Assembly: GCA_019638615.1 (NCBI GenBank)
Contig: JAHBTL010000014.1
Coordinates: forward strand, 1-64,000
Direction: 5' to 3'
From: Chitinophagaceae bacterium
Lineage (GTDB): Bacteria > Bacteroidota > Bacteroidia > Chitinophagales > Chitinophagaceae
Length of the DNA: 64,000 nucleotides
Part shown: in pieces, positions 1 to 9,133 of the stretch
Numbering within the stretch: the stretch's first letter is position 1
How the letters are laid out: each line of letters begins with the position of its first letter
Program-made: the position numbers and the translations under genes
Notes under the pieces: model-generated
Told to the model about the DNA's origin: nothing
Databases searched by the model: none
What the model saw: the letters and a program-made list of their open reading frames with translations, nothing else

Positions 1-54
1 TTCTGCTTTTTGAAATAAAACAGAAAAACCCTATTTTAACCCCAAATTGAAAAA

Positions 55-1863
55 ATGCCCTTCAGCAAAACCCTGCTCTTCACTTTTTCTATACTTTTTG
101 CTTTTGCTCTCCCTGCCCAGGATATCTCCCAACCTGTTGATTCACTGCGACAGGCATTGCAATCACATCCTGCAAAGGACAGCAATCGCGTGTGGCTGCT
201 TATTCATTTAATCAACGCCACTTTTACCAGCCAGCCAGACGAAGCAATGCAATACGCGGAAGAAGCGCTTGCCATTTCGGAAAAGATAAAATGGCAAAAG
301 GGGATTGCACTGTCACTTAAGATAAAGGGAGGCGTGTACCTCGTACAGTCTGACTATATGAAAGCCCTGGACATGTACCAAAGAGCTTTAAAAACAGATA
401 ATGGCAATAGTAAAAAATTCGAGACCGGCATATTGAATAATATTGGAAATATTCATGTCAATATGAGAAACCTGGACAAGGCGCTAGAATATTACAGGAA
501 AGCTTTCTCAGTTGCAACAGCACTGCAGGACAAACATGAGCTTTCAATGGCAGCCGGCAATCTCGGTACTGTCTTTCAACGGTTAATGCAGTACGATTCT
601 GCACTGGTATATTACAGAACTTCGCTGGTACTTACCGGCGAAACCGGGAATGATCGTTTAAAAAGTAACGCCCTGTGCTTTTTAGGTTCTTTGTATCATG
701 AAACAAAAAAATTTGACAGCTCGATCTTCTACTCCCTGCGCAGCGTTCAACTGGCGGATAAAACAGGGAATATATACGTTAAAGCTGCGGCACTGCACAA
801 TCTGTCCAATGCTTTTCTGGCCGAAGGAAAATTAGATTCAGCAGAATACTACGATAAACAGTCACTTTTACTAGCCGAAAATATTGGCAACCTTCAGAGC
901 CAATATGAATCATGGAATTCATTAAGAGAAGTATATGAAAAAAAGGGTGATTATAAAAAAGCATACGAGGCATATAATAAGTATTTAACCATAAGAGACA
1001 GCGTGTATAATGATGAAAAGAGGCAGGAACTGACACGTAAGGAAGTACAGTTTGAAAATGAAAGAAAAGAACTTGAAATGGCTGCAGTAATAAAGCAGCA
1101 GCAAATCATAAGAAATGCGGCACTGACCCTTGCGGCTGTAATACTGGTTGGAAGCTTTGCCTCTTTTATATTTTACAAAAGAAGAAAGGATGCGGAACTG
1201 AGGCAAAAAGAAGCAGAACTGAAGGCGGAAGTGACAGACACCCAAATGAAAGCGCTTCGCGCTCAAATGAACCCGCATTTTATTTTTAATTCTCTCAACT
1301 CAATCCGTCATTACAATGCCCAAGATAATACTATGCTGGCAGATGAATACCTTGTACGATTTTCGCTGCTCATGCGACAGGTATTTGAAAATGCAGAACA
1401 TAAAAAAGTATCTATCGAAGATGATCTGAATGCACTGGAATTATATATGCAAATGGAAACTGCAAGGCTTAACGATAAATTCAATTACCAGGTGCAGGTT
1501 GACAATACGATTGACAGGGAAAACACCATGATCCCACCACTGCTGCTGCAACCCTTTGTTGAAAACAGCATCTGGCATGGGATATCACCCAAAAGCGGGA
1601 ATGGTACCATAAAAATAAGTATCAGCCGGCAGTCGGAGATGATCTGTTGTGTTGTAGAGGATGATGGCGTAGGAATAAAGAAAGATATAGTGGAGAAAAA
1701 AGAAAAAGAGGAAAAGAAAAGCAGGCCATCGGGGATTGGGATAACCCGCACCAGGATAGATTTGATGAATCGTGCTCAAAAGGTTAAAGCTTCCCTGTAT
1801 ATATATCCCTTAAACGAAGGAACCAGGGTAGAGATCAACCTGCCGTTAGAATTTAATTTTTAA
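55..1863 (+). CDS. TPR-containing sensor histidine kinase, LytS/YehU (His_kinase) type
   Basis: Membrane-anchored sensor kinase that should phosphorylate the LytTR regulator encoded 10 bp downstream. The 602-residue product starts with a signal-like hydrophobic segment (about residues 3-21), followed by tetratricopeptide repeats (about 40-310), a charged helix, one membrane segment (about 352-373), a second charged helix and the kinase core. The phospho-acceptor motif MNPHFIFNSLNSIRH has its His at residue 408, as in the His_kinase (LytS) family. An ATP-binding G box (EDDGVGIKK, then GIGITRTRIDLM) lies near the C-terminus. The TPRs are probably periplasmic and sense a protein or peptide; the signal is unknown. 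The first 54 bases of the window show no other gene. Confidence 0.93.
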   Translation: MPFSKTLLFTFSILFAFALPAQDISQPVDSLRQALQSHPAKDSNRVWLLIHLINATFTSQPDEAMQYAEEALAISEKIKWQKGIALSLKIKGGVYLVQSDYMKALDMYQRALKTDNGNSKKFETGILNNIGNIHVNMRNLDKALEYYRKAFSVATALQDKHELSMAAGNLGTVFQRLMQYDSALVYYRTSLVLTGETGNDRLKSNALCFLGSLYHETKKFDSSIFYSLRSVQLADKTGNIYVKAAALHNLSNAFLAEGKLDSAEYYDKQSLLLAENIGNLQSQYESWNSLREVYEKKGDYKKAYEAYNKYLTIRDSVYNDEKRQELTRKEVQFENERKELEMAAVIKQQQIIRNAALTLAAVILVGSFASFIFYKRRKDAELRQKEAELKAEVTDTQMKALRAQMNPHFIFNSLNSIRHYNAQDNTMLADEYLVRFSLLMRQVFENAEHKKVSIEDDLNALELYMQMETARLNDKFNYQVQVDNTIDRENTMIPPLLLQPFVENSIWHGISPKSGNGTIKISISRQSEMICCVVEDDGVGIKKDIVEKKEKEEKKSRPSGIGITRTRIDLMNRAQKVKASLYIYPLNEGTRVEINLPLEFNF

Positions 1864-1873
1864 TTTTCCATTT

Positions 1874-2620
1874 ATGTTGAATTGCATTATAGTTGAAGAT
1901 GAACAGCAAAGCATTGAGCTGTTATCAGCCATGCTAAAGGAACAGTTTGGTGATGATGTAAGAATAGCAGCTTCCTGCAAAACGGTGGAAACAGCCATCG
2001 CAAAAATCAGGGAACATCCACCTGAGCTGCTTTTCCTGGATGTGCAGATAAGCAATCAAACCGGGTTCGACCTGCTTCAGCAAATAGATTACAGGGACAT
2101 TAAGGTCATTTTTGCTACAGCCTATGAAAAATATGCCATACAGGCTTTTAAATTCAGCGCAACAGATTACCTGCTAAAACCCATTTCAGCAGCAGACCTC
2201 CACCGTGCCGTATCCAAAGTGTTGAACCTGAAATATGAAACAGACAGTTATAAAAAAATTGAAACGCTGCTTAAAAATATTTATAACAAAGACCGGCAGA
2301 AATTATGCATTCCCGATATGAACGGGTTTAATATAGTAGAGATCAACGACATCATTCGTTGTGAATCGAACATTAACTATACAACCATATATATCAGCAA
2401 AGGCACACCGATAACCGTTGCCAAAAGCCTGAAAGAGTTTGAAAAAATGCTCAGTGATTTTAATTTTTTCAGGGTTCATAATTCGCATCTTATAAACCTG
2501 TCGCATGTAAAAGGCTATAACCGCACCAAAGGAGGATTTGTGCAATTGACAAATGGAGAGGAAATAGAAGTATCAGTAAGAAGGAAAGACGAGTTTATCA
2601 AAAAGATTACGCAGGTATGA
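1874..2620 (+). CDS. LytTR-family response regulator
   Basis: Cytoplasmic transcription factor, 248 residues, partner of the kinase just upstream (10-bp gap, same operon). The receiver domain occupies about residues 1-120, with acidic residues near the N-terminus (VEDE) and the phospho-acceptor Asp56 in LLFLDVQIS. A linker leads to a LytTR DNA-binding domain at about residues 145-245, recognisable from VEINDIIRCESNINYT and FFRVHNSHLINLSHV. Family knowledge: LytTR regulators bind short direct repeats and often control cell-surface or exopolysaccharide genes. The target here cannot be told from the context. Confidence 0.95.
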   Translation: MLNCIIVEDEQQSIELLSAMLKEQFGDDVRIAASCKTVETAIAKIREHPPELLFLDVQISNQTGFDLLQQIDYRDIKVIFATAYEKYAIQAFKFSATDYLLKPISAADLHRAVSKVLNLKYETDSYKKIETLLKNIYNKDRQKLCIPDMNGFNIVEINDIIRCESNINYTTIYISKGTPITVAKSLKEFEKMLSDFNFFRVHNSHLINLSHVKGYNRTKGGFVQLTNGEEIEVSVRRKDEFIKKITQV

Positions 2621-2657
2621 AAATGATGGCAACAATTTTACTTTTCAACTTACAACA

Positions 2658-3284
2658 TTGAAAATCATAACCATTTCTGATACTCACGGCAAACACAATC
2701 AACTCCACCTGCCGCCGGGAGATATGTTAATCCATGCCGGAGATATATGCATGAAAGGGGCAGGGTATGAAGTAGAGGAATTTCTACATTGGTTTGAACA
2801 GCAAAATTTTAAATATAAAATTTTCATTGCCGGAAATCACGATTTTTATCTGGAAAAAACACATGAAGCCTGTATACAGCAAAAAATACCCAAAGACATC
2901 ATTTATTTAAACGATAGTGGAATAACAATAGACAACTTCAATATATGGGGCTCGCCTGTTACTCCATGGTTTTTCGATTGGGCCTTTAACAGGCGCAGAG
3001 GAGAACCGATAAAAAAGCATTGGGACCTGATCCCTCGTAATACGGATATACTCATTACACATGGTCCGGTTTTCAGAATATTAGATGAAACCAATGACAA
3101 GCGAAATGTAGGTTGTGAAGACCTGCTCAGCCGTGTATTCGAAATCAGACCGAAAATTCACATCTGCGGACATATTCACGAAGCTTATGGAACTGCTATT
3201 GAATCCGGTATACAGTTTGTCAACGCAAGTGCGCTCAACAGCCGGTACGAACCGGTAAACCAGCCTGTTGTTATCGAACTGTGA
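2658..3284 (+). CDS. calcineurin-like metallophosphoesterase
   Basis: Small phosphoesterase of 208 residues, probably cytoplasmic; the substrate is unknown. The family metal-binding motifs are all present in order: ISDTHG (residues 7-12), HAGDI, AGNHDF, ITHGP and CGHIHEAYG. A TTG at 2658 is taken as the start: the motif SDTH begins only six codons later, no ATG lies in frame between the preceding gene and the motif, and the ATGs at 2617, 2623 and 2626 are out of frame. It follows the LytTR regulator by 37 bp in the same direction and may be co-transcribed. A role in RNA or nucleotide metabolism is possible but unproven. Confidence 0.88.
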   Translation: MKIITISDTHGKHNQLHLPPGDMLIHAGDICMKGAGYEVEEFLHWFEQQNFKYKIFIAGNHDFYLEKTHEACIQQKIPKDIIYLNDSGITIDNFNIWGSPVTPWFFDWAFNRRRGEPIKKHWDLIPRNTDILITHGPVFRILDETNDKRNVGCEDLLSRVFEIRPKIHICGHIHEAYGTAIESGIQFVNASALNSRYEPVNQPVVIEL

Positions 3285-3925
3285 ACCCTGCGAAGGTCAC
3301 TGCGATACCGCAATGGGGTTGTATTAAGCTAAAGATATATTGGCGCGGGAGAAGCAGTCCCAACCTGAGATCAATCGTTGAGATTGCTTCCCCAAACCGA
3401 AGGTCGGGGTCGCAATGACCCTAATTTTTTTCGTCACTGCGAGTTACTAATTAGGCGGCGCCTCCATCATTGCGCCGTGACAAGTTGCATTTGTTTGTCA
3501 CAGCTTTCTGATTTGTAAGTATCCTAAGTCGGCTAAGTTATCAGCAAACGTATCAGGGCTCTGTTGCTGAATTCACAGTAGTACTAAAGCTTCATCAGAG
3601 CGTTCCGGGAAATTGCGGTAATAATTTCCCGGCGGCTTTTTGGTTACTTTTTTCCGCAAAAAAGTAACAGAAAAAAGCGGAGGGATTGTAGTTGAAAGGA
3701 AAACCGGGTTTGTGGAACAACAAATTGAAGTTCATAACCAGTTGATAAATAACAAACTGGATGATATGTCATTGGCAGACCGCGATAGGGTTGCATTAAA
3801 CTAAAGATATGTTGGCGCGGGAGAAGTAGTCCCAACAACTGTTATACGGCGAGTCAGGCGACTGACGCACAAAGCTATGCGCAGAGACTACGCCTGGGAA
3901 GAGTTTTTTTTCGTCATTTCCACCC
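3285..3925. repeat. Intergenic repeat cluster: A unit, B copy 1, A fragment
   Basis: No credible protein gene. 3298-3419 is a REP-like A unit with a GC-rich inverted core (GCGGGAGAAGCAGTCCCAAC). 3433-3777 is copy 1 of the 345-bp B module, and 3778-3838 is another A unit on the far side. The reverse-strand open frame across 3644-3838 is repeat-derived, because the same frame recurs at 39 kb. Confidence 0.85.
3433..3777 (+). repeat. B module copy 1 (345 bp dispersed repeat)
   Basis: By eye it matches 58742-59086 in the same orientation with two mismatches, and the reverse complement of 39201-39545 with the same two. It contains a perfect 8-bp hairpin (GGGAAATT / AATTTCCC) and a perfect 11-bp hairpin (GTTACTTTTTT / AAAAAAGTAAC, loop CCGC). 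Its right end abuts an A unit. Confidence 0.9.
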
Positions 3926-6900
3926 CTAATTCAACCCCCTGAAATCAACCGGTACCAGCTTGCTTACACCAGGCTCCTGCATGGTAACACCGTAAATAAT
4001 ATCTACGGTAGACATGGTCATTTTGTTGTGCGTTACAATAATGAACTGCGAGTTCTCGCTGAACTGGCGGATCATATTGGTGAACTTGCCTACGTTCGCG
4101 TCGTCCAGCGGCGCGTCCACCTCATCCAGGATACAGAAGGGCGCCGGTTTAATGAGATAGATAGCAAACAGCAGTGCCGTAGCCGTCAGGGTTTTTTCTC
4201 CGCCGCTCAACTGCGTAATGGAAGAAGGACGTTTACCTTTGGGCTTCGCTACAATGTCAATGCCGGTTTCGGCAAGATTCTCAGGATTTTCTAAAAGAAT
4301 ATCCGCCGTATCTTCCTCTGTAAACAAGGCCTTAAATACACGCTGGAAATTTTCCCGCACCGTATTGAACGTTTCCAGGAACTTCTGGTTGGCGGTAGCC
4401 TCTACTTCCTGTATGGTTTGCAACAGGCTGTCCTTTGCCGTTACAAGATCATTTTTTTGTTCCAGGATGAATTCATACCTTTTTTTCATTTCCTGGAAAG
4501 CCTCGATCGCCGTTGGATTCACTTCTCCCATATTTTCCAGGCGCTTCTTCATCCGCTCACAGGATGCCTGTAATTCTTCCAATGGCATATCGCCCGTACG
4601 AGGTTCATCCAGTATCGCATCCAGGTCCACCCGAAACTCTACACTAAGGCGTTCCTTCATGCCTGCCAGTTGGAGCTTCAGATCACTGAGCTTGTCTTTT
4701 ATTTCATTCAGCAGGTGATCTAGCTGCTCTTTCGCTTTTTGCCTGTGTCTTAATTCACTTTCCTTTTCCTGCAGCACATTCCTCCTGTTATAATAGGCCT
4801 GATCGGCTTCATTCAGCTTTCTTTCTTCTTCGTCTTTGCCGCGCAGCATCTCCAGCAAATGATCCGAGACGGCTTGCAAGGTATCAACAGTTTCAGTAAT
4901 ATTACCAGCGGCCTCCTGCAATTGAGATGTGCTGTTTTCTATCTGCTCTTTCAAATCAACCAGTTGCCCGCTTTTGAAGTCATGCTCCTGCTTTAAACCG
5001 CTTACCCTGCTCTGCAATTTGGCATATTGCAGGTTACTATCGTTGTAAGCGGCATTGGCAAAATTGTATTCCTGTTCCGCAATGCTGTACTCCTGCTCCG
5101 AAGCCTGCAAACGGTCCATCAGCTCCTGCAGCTGTGTATTTAATTTTTCCAGCTCTTCCCGCACATCGGCAATGCTGTCCTGGTTATCCTGTAACTGGTT
5201 ACGAAAATCCTCCAGCCTTTTATTGCCGGTTTCCTCCTGGTGCAAAAAGTTTTCAATTTTATTTTGCAGGGCAAATACCTGGTTGGTAAGCTGGTTGATG
5301 GTTTCCTGTGTCTGGCGGATCGCCTGTTCCTTTAATTGCTGGTTATATCCTATTACCTCGTTGTGTTTGGCTTGTATGGCAGCTTTCAGCTCATTGACTA
5401 CCTGCTCCTGTATGGCGATCTCTTCCTGCAGCTTTTCAAGATTTTTAGCACGACCGATTTTTTTCCCTTCAAATAAACCCACACTGCCACCCGTCAGGGC
5501 GTATTTTCCTTTTACATACCTGCCATGCTTTTCCAGCACCACGGCTCCATTGCTATGGATCAGGGCATTTTCATTTTCGGCAATAAATACGTTGCTCAAT
5601 AAATATTCCGCCAGCTTTTTATATTTGTTATCTACTTCTATTACACTCATCGCCGCGATGGTATCCTGTGGCTGATGATGCGGCTCCTCGTTAAACGCGT
5701 TTACTTTATCCAGTAAAAAGAAATTTGCTTTTCCCTTCTGGTTGGCGTCCAGCAAATGAATTGCCTGCAAGCCTTCTTCAAGATTGTTGACTACATAATA
5801 ATTTAAAAAAGGCTCCAGCACATTTTCTACGGCTGCGCGATATGCTTCTTTTACATATATAATGTCCGACAAAATAGGCGCGGTATGATTCCAGTGAGGA
5901 TTGTTGTGCAGGAATTTTACACTCTCCGGGTAGCCCTCCATCGAATCGATCAAACTTTTTAGCAGGGCATGCTCATTTTTTTTGGCATCCAGCTTCCGGT
6001 TTTCTTCCGCCAGTTGGTTGCGCAGTTTTTCTACCATTGCCTGCGTTTGCAATATCTGTTCCTTGGTAAACTCATGCTGTTCCTGCAATTGTTGCAGATC
6101 GGTGCGTTTGTTTTCCAGCTCGGTTTCCTTTTCTTCTTTCTCCCGCTCCAACTGCTGTATTTGCATGCGACGCTGCGCCTGCTCTTCCTCGCCCTGGTGA
6201 AGGGCGCGTTGTATATTCTGTATAGAAGTATCGGCTACGGCTACCTGCTTTTCAGCATCGAACTGCCGGCGTTGCAAAGCCTGGTTATCGCGGCGAAGCA
6301 GATCGAGAGTCGACCGCTTTCCATCAAATATCCTTCTCTTATCTTCTACATCTTCTTTCAGGGTGTCCAGCTTTTCCGTAAATTCCAACAGCTTATTTTC
6401 CTCATCGCTGATCTGCTCGCTGGTAAAATGAATGCTTTCTTCCAGCCCTTTCAATTGCCCTTCCGATTTCTGCAGGAAATCGCCCAGGCTTTTCTCTCTT
6501 TCCTTTAAATATTGCAGGCGCTGCTCGGCCAGGCTTTTTTCTTTTTCCTTGTCTCTTACGGCTCCCTGCAGCGCGTTGAAAGCATGCTGCATTTCCTGCA
6601 ACTGTTTTTCCTGTTCTATAAATCCAACCTTGTCCTGCTCAATGGCTGCTTCCTCCTGTGCTATAGCAGCTTCCAGCTCAAACCTGCGGTCAATTTCCTG
6701 TTGCTGCTGCTCGTTGAGCTCCTTATAAGTAATATTAAAACCTTCCAGCGCGGCCTTTGCCAGCTCCACGCTCAGCTCTTTATAGTCTTTTTTTATTTCG
6801 TAGTATTTCTCGGCTTTCTTTGCCTGGCTTTCCAGGCTCTTCAACTGGTTATTGATCTCAAATAACAGATCCTCTATACGCGCCAGGTCCTGTTCGGTAG

Positions 6901-7447
6901 CATCCAGCTTTAGCTTGGCTTCCCTTTTTCTTGTTTTGTAAATGGTGATCCCTGCAGCCTGCTCCAGCATACGGCGGCGGCTGTTCTCTTTGTCTTTAAT
7001 GATATCATCCACCATTCCCAGCTCAATGATTGCATAGCTGTCGGTGCTTACACCGGTATCCAGAAACAGGTTATGAATATCTTTTAAACGGCAGTTCACA
7101 TCGTTCAGGCGATACTCACTTTCTCCGCTTTTGTAAAACTTTCGGGTAATGGTTACCGTGTTGAATTCCGTTGGCAAAAGATTGCGGGTATTCTCAAACG
7201 TCAGGCTCACTTCGGCCAATCCGCTGGAGCTTCTTGTTTTTGACCCGTTAAAAACAAGGCTTTCCAGGTTTTCGCTGCGCAGGTTGCTGATCTTGTGCTC
7301 ACCAATTACCCAGCGAATGGAATCTATGATATTGCTTTTACCGCAGCCGTTGGGTCCTATGATGCCGGTAATGCCTTCATCGAAGTTGATAGTGGTTTTA
7401 TCAGCAAAACTTTTGAATCCTTTGATTTCTAAACTCTTTAAACGCAC
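3926..7447 (-). CDS. smc: chromosome segregation ATPase SMC
   Basis: Structural maintenance of chromosomes protein of 1173 residues, normal for bacterial SMC. It forms the arms of the condensin that organises and segregates the chromosome, together with ScpA and ScpB, which are not in this window. The N-terminal half-ATPase has the Walker A motif GIIGPNGCGKS (residues 28-38). Two long coiled coils rich in E, K and Q flank a hinge around residues 500-670. The C-terminal half carries the ABC signature LSGGEKTLTATALL and the Walker B region CILDEVDAPLDDANV. The start MRLKSLEIKGFKSF is the family start. Many long open frames on the opposite strand here are mirrors of the coiled-coil codons. Confidence 0.98.
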   Translation of the reverse strand: MRLKSLEIKGFKSFADKTTINFDEGITGIIGPNGCGKSNIIDSIRWVIGEHKISNLRSENLESLVFNGSKTRSSSGLAEVSLTFENTRNLLPTEFNTVTITRKFYKSGESEYRLNDVNCRLKDIHNLFLDTGVSTDSYAIIELGMVDDIIKDKENSRRRMLEQAAGITIYKTRKREAKLKLDATEQDLARIEDLLFEINNQLKSLESQAKKAEKYYEIKKDYKELSVELAKAALEGFNITYKELNEQQQQEIDRRFELEAAIAQEEAAIEQDKVGFIEQEKQLQEMQHAFNALQGAVRDKEKEKSLAEQRLQYLKEREKSLGDFLQKSEGQLKGLEESIHFTSEQISDEENKLLEFTEKLDTLKEDVEDKRRIFDGKRSTLDLLRRDNQALQRRQFDAEKQVAVADTSIQNIQRALHQGEEEQAQRRMQIQQLEREKEEKETELENKRTDLQQLQEQHEFTKEQILQTQAMVEKLRNQLAEENRKLDAKKNEHALLKSLIDSMEGYPESVKFLHNNPHWNHTAPILSDIIYVKEAYRAAVENVLEPFLNYYVVNNLEEGLQAIHLLDANQKGKANFFLLDKVNAFNEEPHHQPQDTIAAMSVIEVDNKYKKLAEYLLSNVFIAENENALIHSNGAVVLEKHGRYVKGKYALTGGSVGLFEGKKIGRAKNLEKLQEEIAIQEQVVNELKAAIQAKHNEVIGYNQQLKEQAIRQTQETINQLTNQVFALQNKIENFLHQEETGNKRLEDFRNQLQDNQDSIADVREELEKLNTQLQELMDRLQASEQEYSIAEQEYNFANAAYNDSNLQYAKLQSRVSGLKQEHDFKSGQLVDLKEQIENSTSQLQEAAGNITETVDTLQAVSDHLLEMLRGKDEEERKLNEADQAYYNRRNVLQEKESELRHRQKAKEQLDHLLNEIKDKLSDLKLQLAGMKERLSVEFRVDLDAILDEPRTGDMPLEELQASCERMKKRLENMGEVNPTAIEAFQEMKKRYEFILEQKNDLVTAKDSLLQTIQEVEATANQKFLETFNTVRENFQRVFKALFTEEDTADILLENPENLAETGIDIVAKPKGKRPSSITQLSGGEKTLTATALLFAIYLIKPAPFCILDEVDAPLDDANVGKFTNMIRQFSENSQFIIVTHNKMTMSTVDIIYGVTMQEPGVSKLVPVDFRGLN

Positions 7448-7760
7448 AGCTTACATTTTTTTGAAGAGGACAAAAATAACAGAATCGGTATGAAAAACAG
7501 TGCATGGGAATTCGCTAAGTCCTGTTATTGTTAACGAGTTATACACAAGAATGACACCTTAAAAAATGTTATGAACATTGTGTGGAAAAGAAATCGTTCG
7601 AGACGTCTCATCCCCGGAAAATTACGATGGAATTCTTCGATAAATACTCAAAGAGGTTGAGCAAACCGTTACATTAATATTTAATGCTATAAATAACAGG
7701 GGAATATAGCAATAGAAGGCTGCTGCAGGTATGATCTGTGACGGCTTTATTTATGCAGTG
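7448..7760. other. Intergenic region upstream of smc
   Basis: 313 bp, AT-rich. It must hold the smc promoter on the minus strand. I see a short perfect palindrome GAGACGTCTC near 7600 and no convincing gene, tRNA or repeat. Confidence 0.5.
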
Positions 7761-8359
7761 CTATCGCTTGTAAAATTTGTCATCCTTCCAGTTGAAGGGA
7801 TTGTTGGCTATATAACTTTTGATCCTTTGATATTCAGCAGCGTTGCTGATAATATGCTCATGAAAACGGGATTGCCAGGCGAATTCCAATCCCAACCGGT
7901 TGCAATGTTTGGTTACTGCCGATTTATACGATCCCACAACAGATGATAATGAATTTTTACCCTGGTTTTGGAACCGTTGCTGCCCGATGGTTTGAGGCGG
8001 TTCGGATTGTTGCGGTGGGTGGCATTGTAGAGACAAGGCATGCCTTGCCTCTACAATGCCGGTACCATCATCATTTCCGCCCGTTGTATTATTCAACATC
8101 AAAATGCCATGAATATGATTAGGCATTACAGTGAATTCATCCAGATCAACATTTTTCGCACGATTTTTTATTTCATGCCAAAAGACATCCGCCAATATGC
8201 CCTGTTTTGACAAATGCATTTTCCGGTCTATGATTTCCCCCAAATAATGCTTCCTGTTTTTTATGCAAATGGTTACGAAATAAGATGCATTCCACCTGTA
8301 ATTCCAGTTTTGCAGGCGCGTAGAGGCAATGCGTATTTGTTTTGGAATTTGTGTGACAT
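7761..8359 (-). pseudogene. RAYT-type (Y1_Tnp, HUH) transposase, frameshifted near codon 10
   Basis: REP-associated tyrosine transposase family, whose members process REP palindromes by an HUH/Tyr mechanism. From the in-frame part one reads YFVTICIKNRKHYLGEI, then the HUH motif in VMPNHIHGIL, and LSSVVGSYKSAVTKH with the region of the catalytic Tyr. An uninterrupted frame begins only at a TTG at 8243. The family-like N-terminus MSHKFQNKY starts at an ATG at 8359 and is joined to IASTRLQNWNYRWNASYF only if one base (a C near 8332) is restored. Within the gene, 8021-8060 is a 40-bp palindrome read in frame as part of a variable loop. No terminal repeats of a mobile element were found. A basecalling error is an alternative to a real frameshift. 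Confidence 0.8.
8021..8060. repeat. REP-like 40-bp palindrome inside the transposase gene
   Basis: GGCATTGTAGAG-A-CAAGGCA followed by its reverse complement with one mismatch, centred on GGCATGCC. It is read through in the frame of the transposase between the HUH motif and the Tyr region and contributes about 13 residues. Confidence 0.85.
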
Positions 8360-8429
8360 AGGTTATGCTGTTTGGTTTACAACATTGCTGTAAGGATGAA
8401 TGAATGGTCTCAATCCTACTATGAAGCCT

Positions 8430-9133
8430 CTATTTTTTCTTCTTTCCTCCCTTCAGCAACTTCTTTTCATCACGATCTAATTTTCTTTGCAGTTTTTTCA
8501 CGCCCTCAGCGGGTGGCAGGTTTTCCGGCACTATTCCTCGTTGAGTCAGCATATTTCTTACAGCAAGATTATTGTCAATATGTTCCTTTTCAATTTTGGT
8601 TTCCCCTTTCAGGTCTTTGGTTTGTACATTCAAGCCCGTCATTTCCGCTGCCAGGTCTTTAGCTTTAATGCTGATGGTAGGTAAAAAATCAGCTACCGGG
8701 CGACTGTCGGGCACTCCCATTTTCTTTTTCAGTATGTGTGTATTCAACCGAAACAATGCCTGGTCGCCCTGCTCCTGATAACAGCAAACCCCAGGTTATC
8801 CACGCCTCTTTCATATAAAATTCCTGAAAGCTGTTTTTCCGTTCTGCTCAGCTTTTCCCTCGCTTTTACCCTCTCGTATTCTAATAATCTTTGCTCTACC
8901 AGTTCCGCTCTGCGGGTTTGTACGGCAAAATAATTTTGTGCAAAAGCGATCTCCTTTTTTCGGCTGTCTCCGTTTTGAGCAATCAAATAGCAGGCATAGC
9001 GGGTAAGCAACATATCATTGATTGACTTTTCGGCGCCCTTGGGCATCGGTATCGTTTTCCTGACGTCAGGAAAATGATAGACAGTTTCTTCCCCGGCATT
9101 TCTACAGGCATCTTTTGCTTTCTGAATTACCAT
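8430..9133 (-). pseudogene. dinD: dinD-like DNA-damage-inducible gene, 5'-truncated and frameshifted
   Basis: Two adjacent frames together give a DinD-like protein. The upstream frame (9133-8744) reads VYHFPDVRKTI, LLTRYACYLIAQNGDSRKKEI and FAQNYFAVQTRRAEL, and ends at LYERGVDNLGFAVIRSRA. The downstream frame (8756-8430) continues with QALFRLNTHI, MGVPDSRPVADFLPTISIK and RGIVPENLPPAEGVKKL. Restoring one G in the GGG run at about 8767-8769 joins them. The N-terminal 40-50 residues usual in DinD are absent: the frame opens inside the stop codon of the next gene (9127-10203) with an in-frame TAA directly before the ATG. DinD of E. coli is an SOS gene that inhibits RecA filaments (family knowledge). 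This copy is probably dead. Confidence 0.85.

Noticed and set aside
3644-3838. Reverse-strand frame across B copy 1, with a mate at 39023-39334
   Set aside because: It spans the A/B repeat junction and recurs only because the repeat recurs. The opposite frame of B has the better coding signature.
3298-3838. Possible CRISPR array from clustered repeats
   Set aside because: Units are long, unevenly spaced and of different kinds, with no regular spacers and no cas genes.
4218-5675. Long plus-strand open frames opposite smc (4218-4718, 5055-5675, 5969-6508)
   Set aside because: They mirror the coiled-coil codons of SMC, are rich in S, C, F and L, and match no family. SMC is unambiguous on the other strand.
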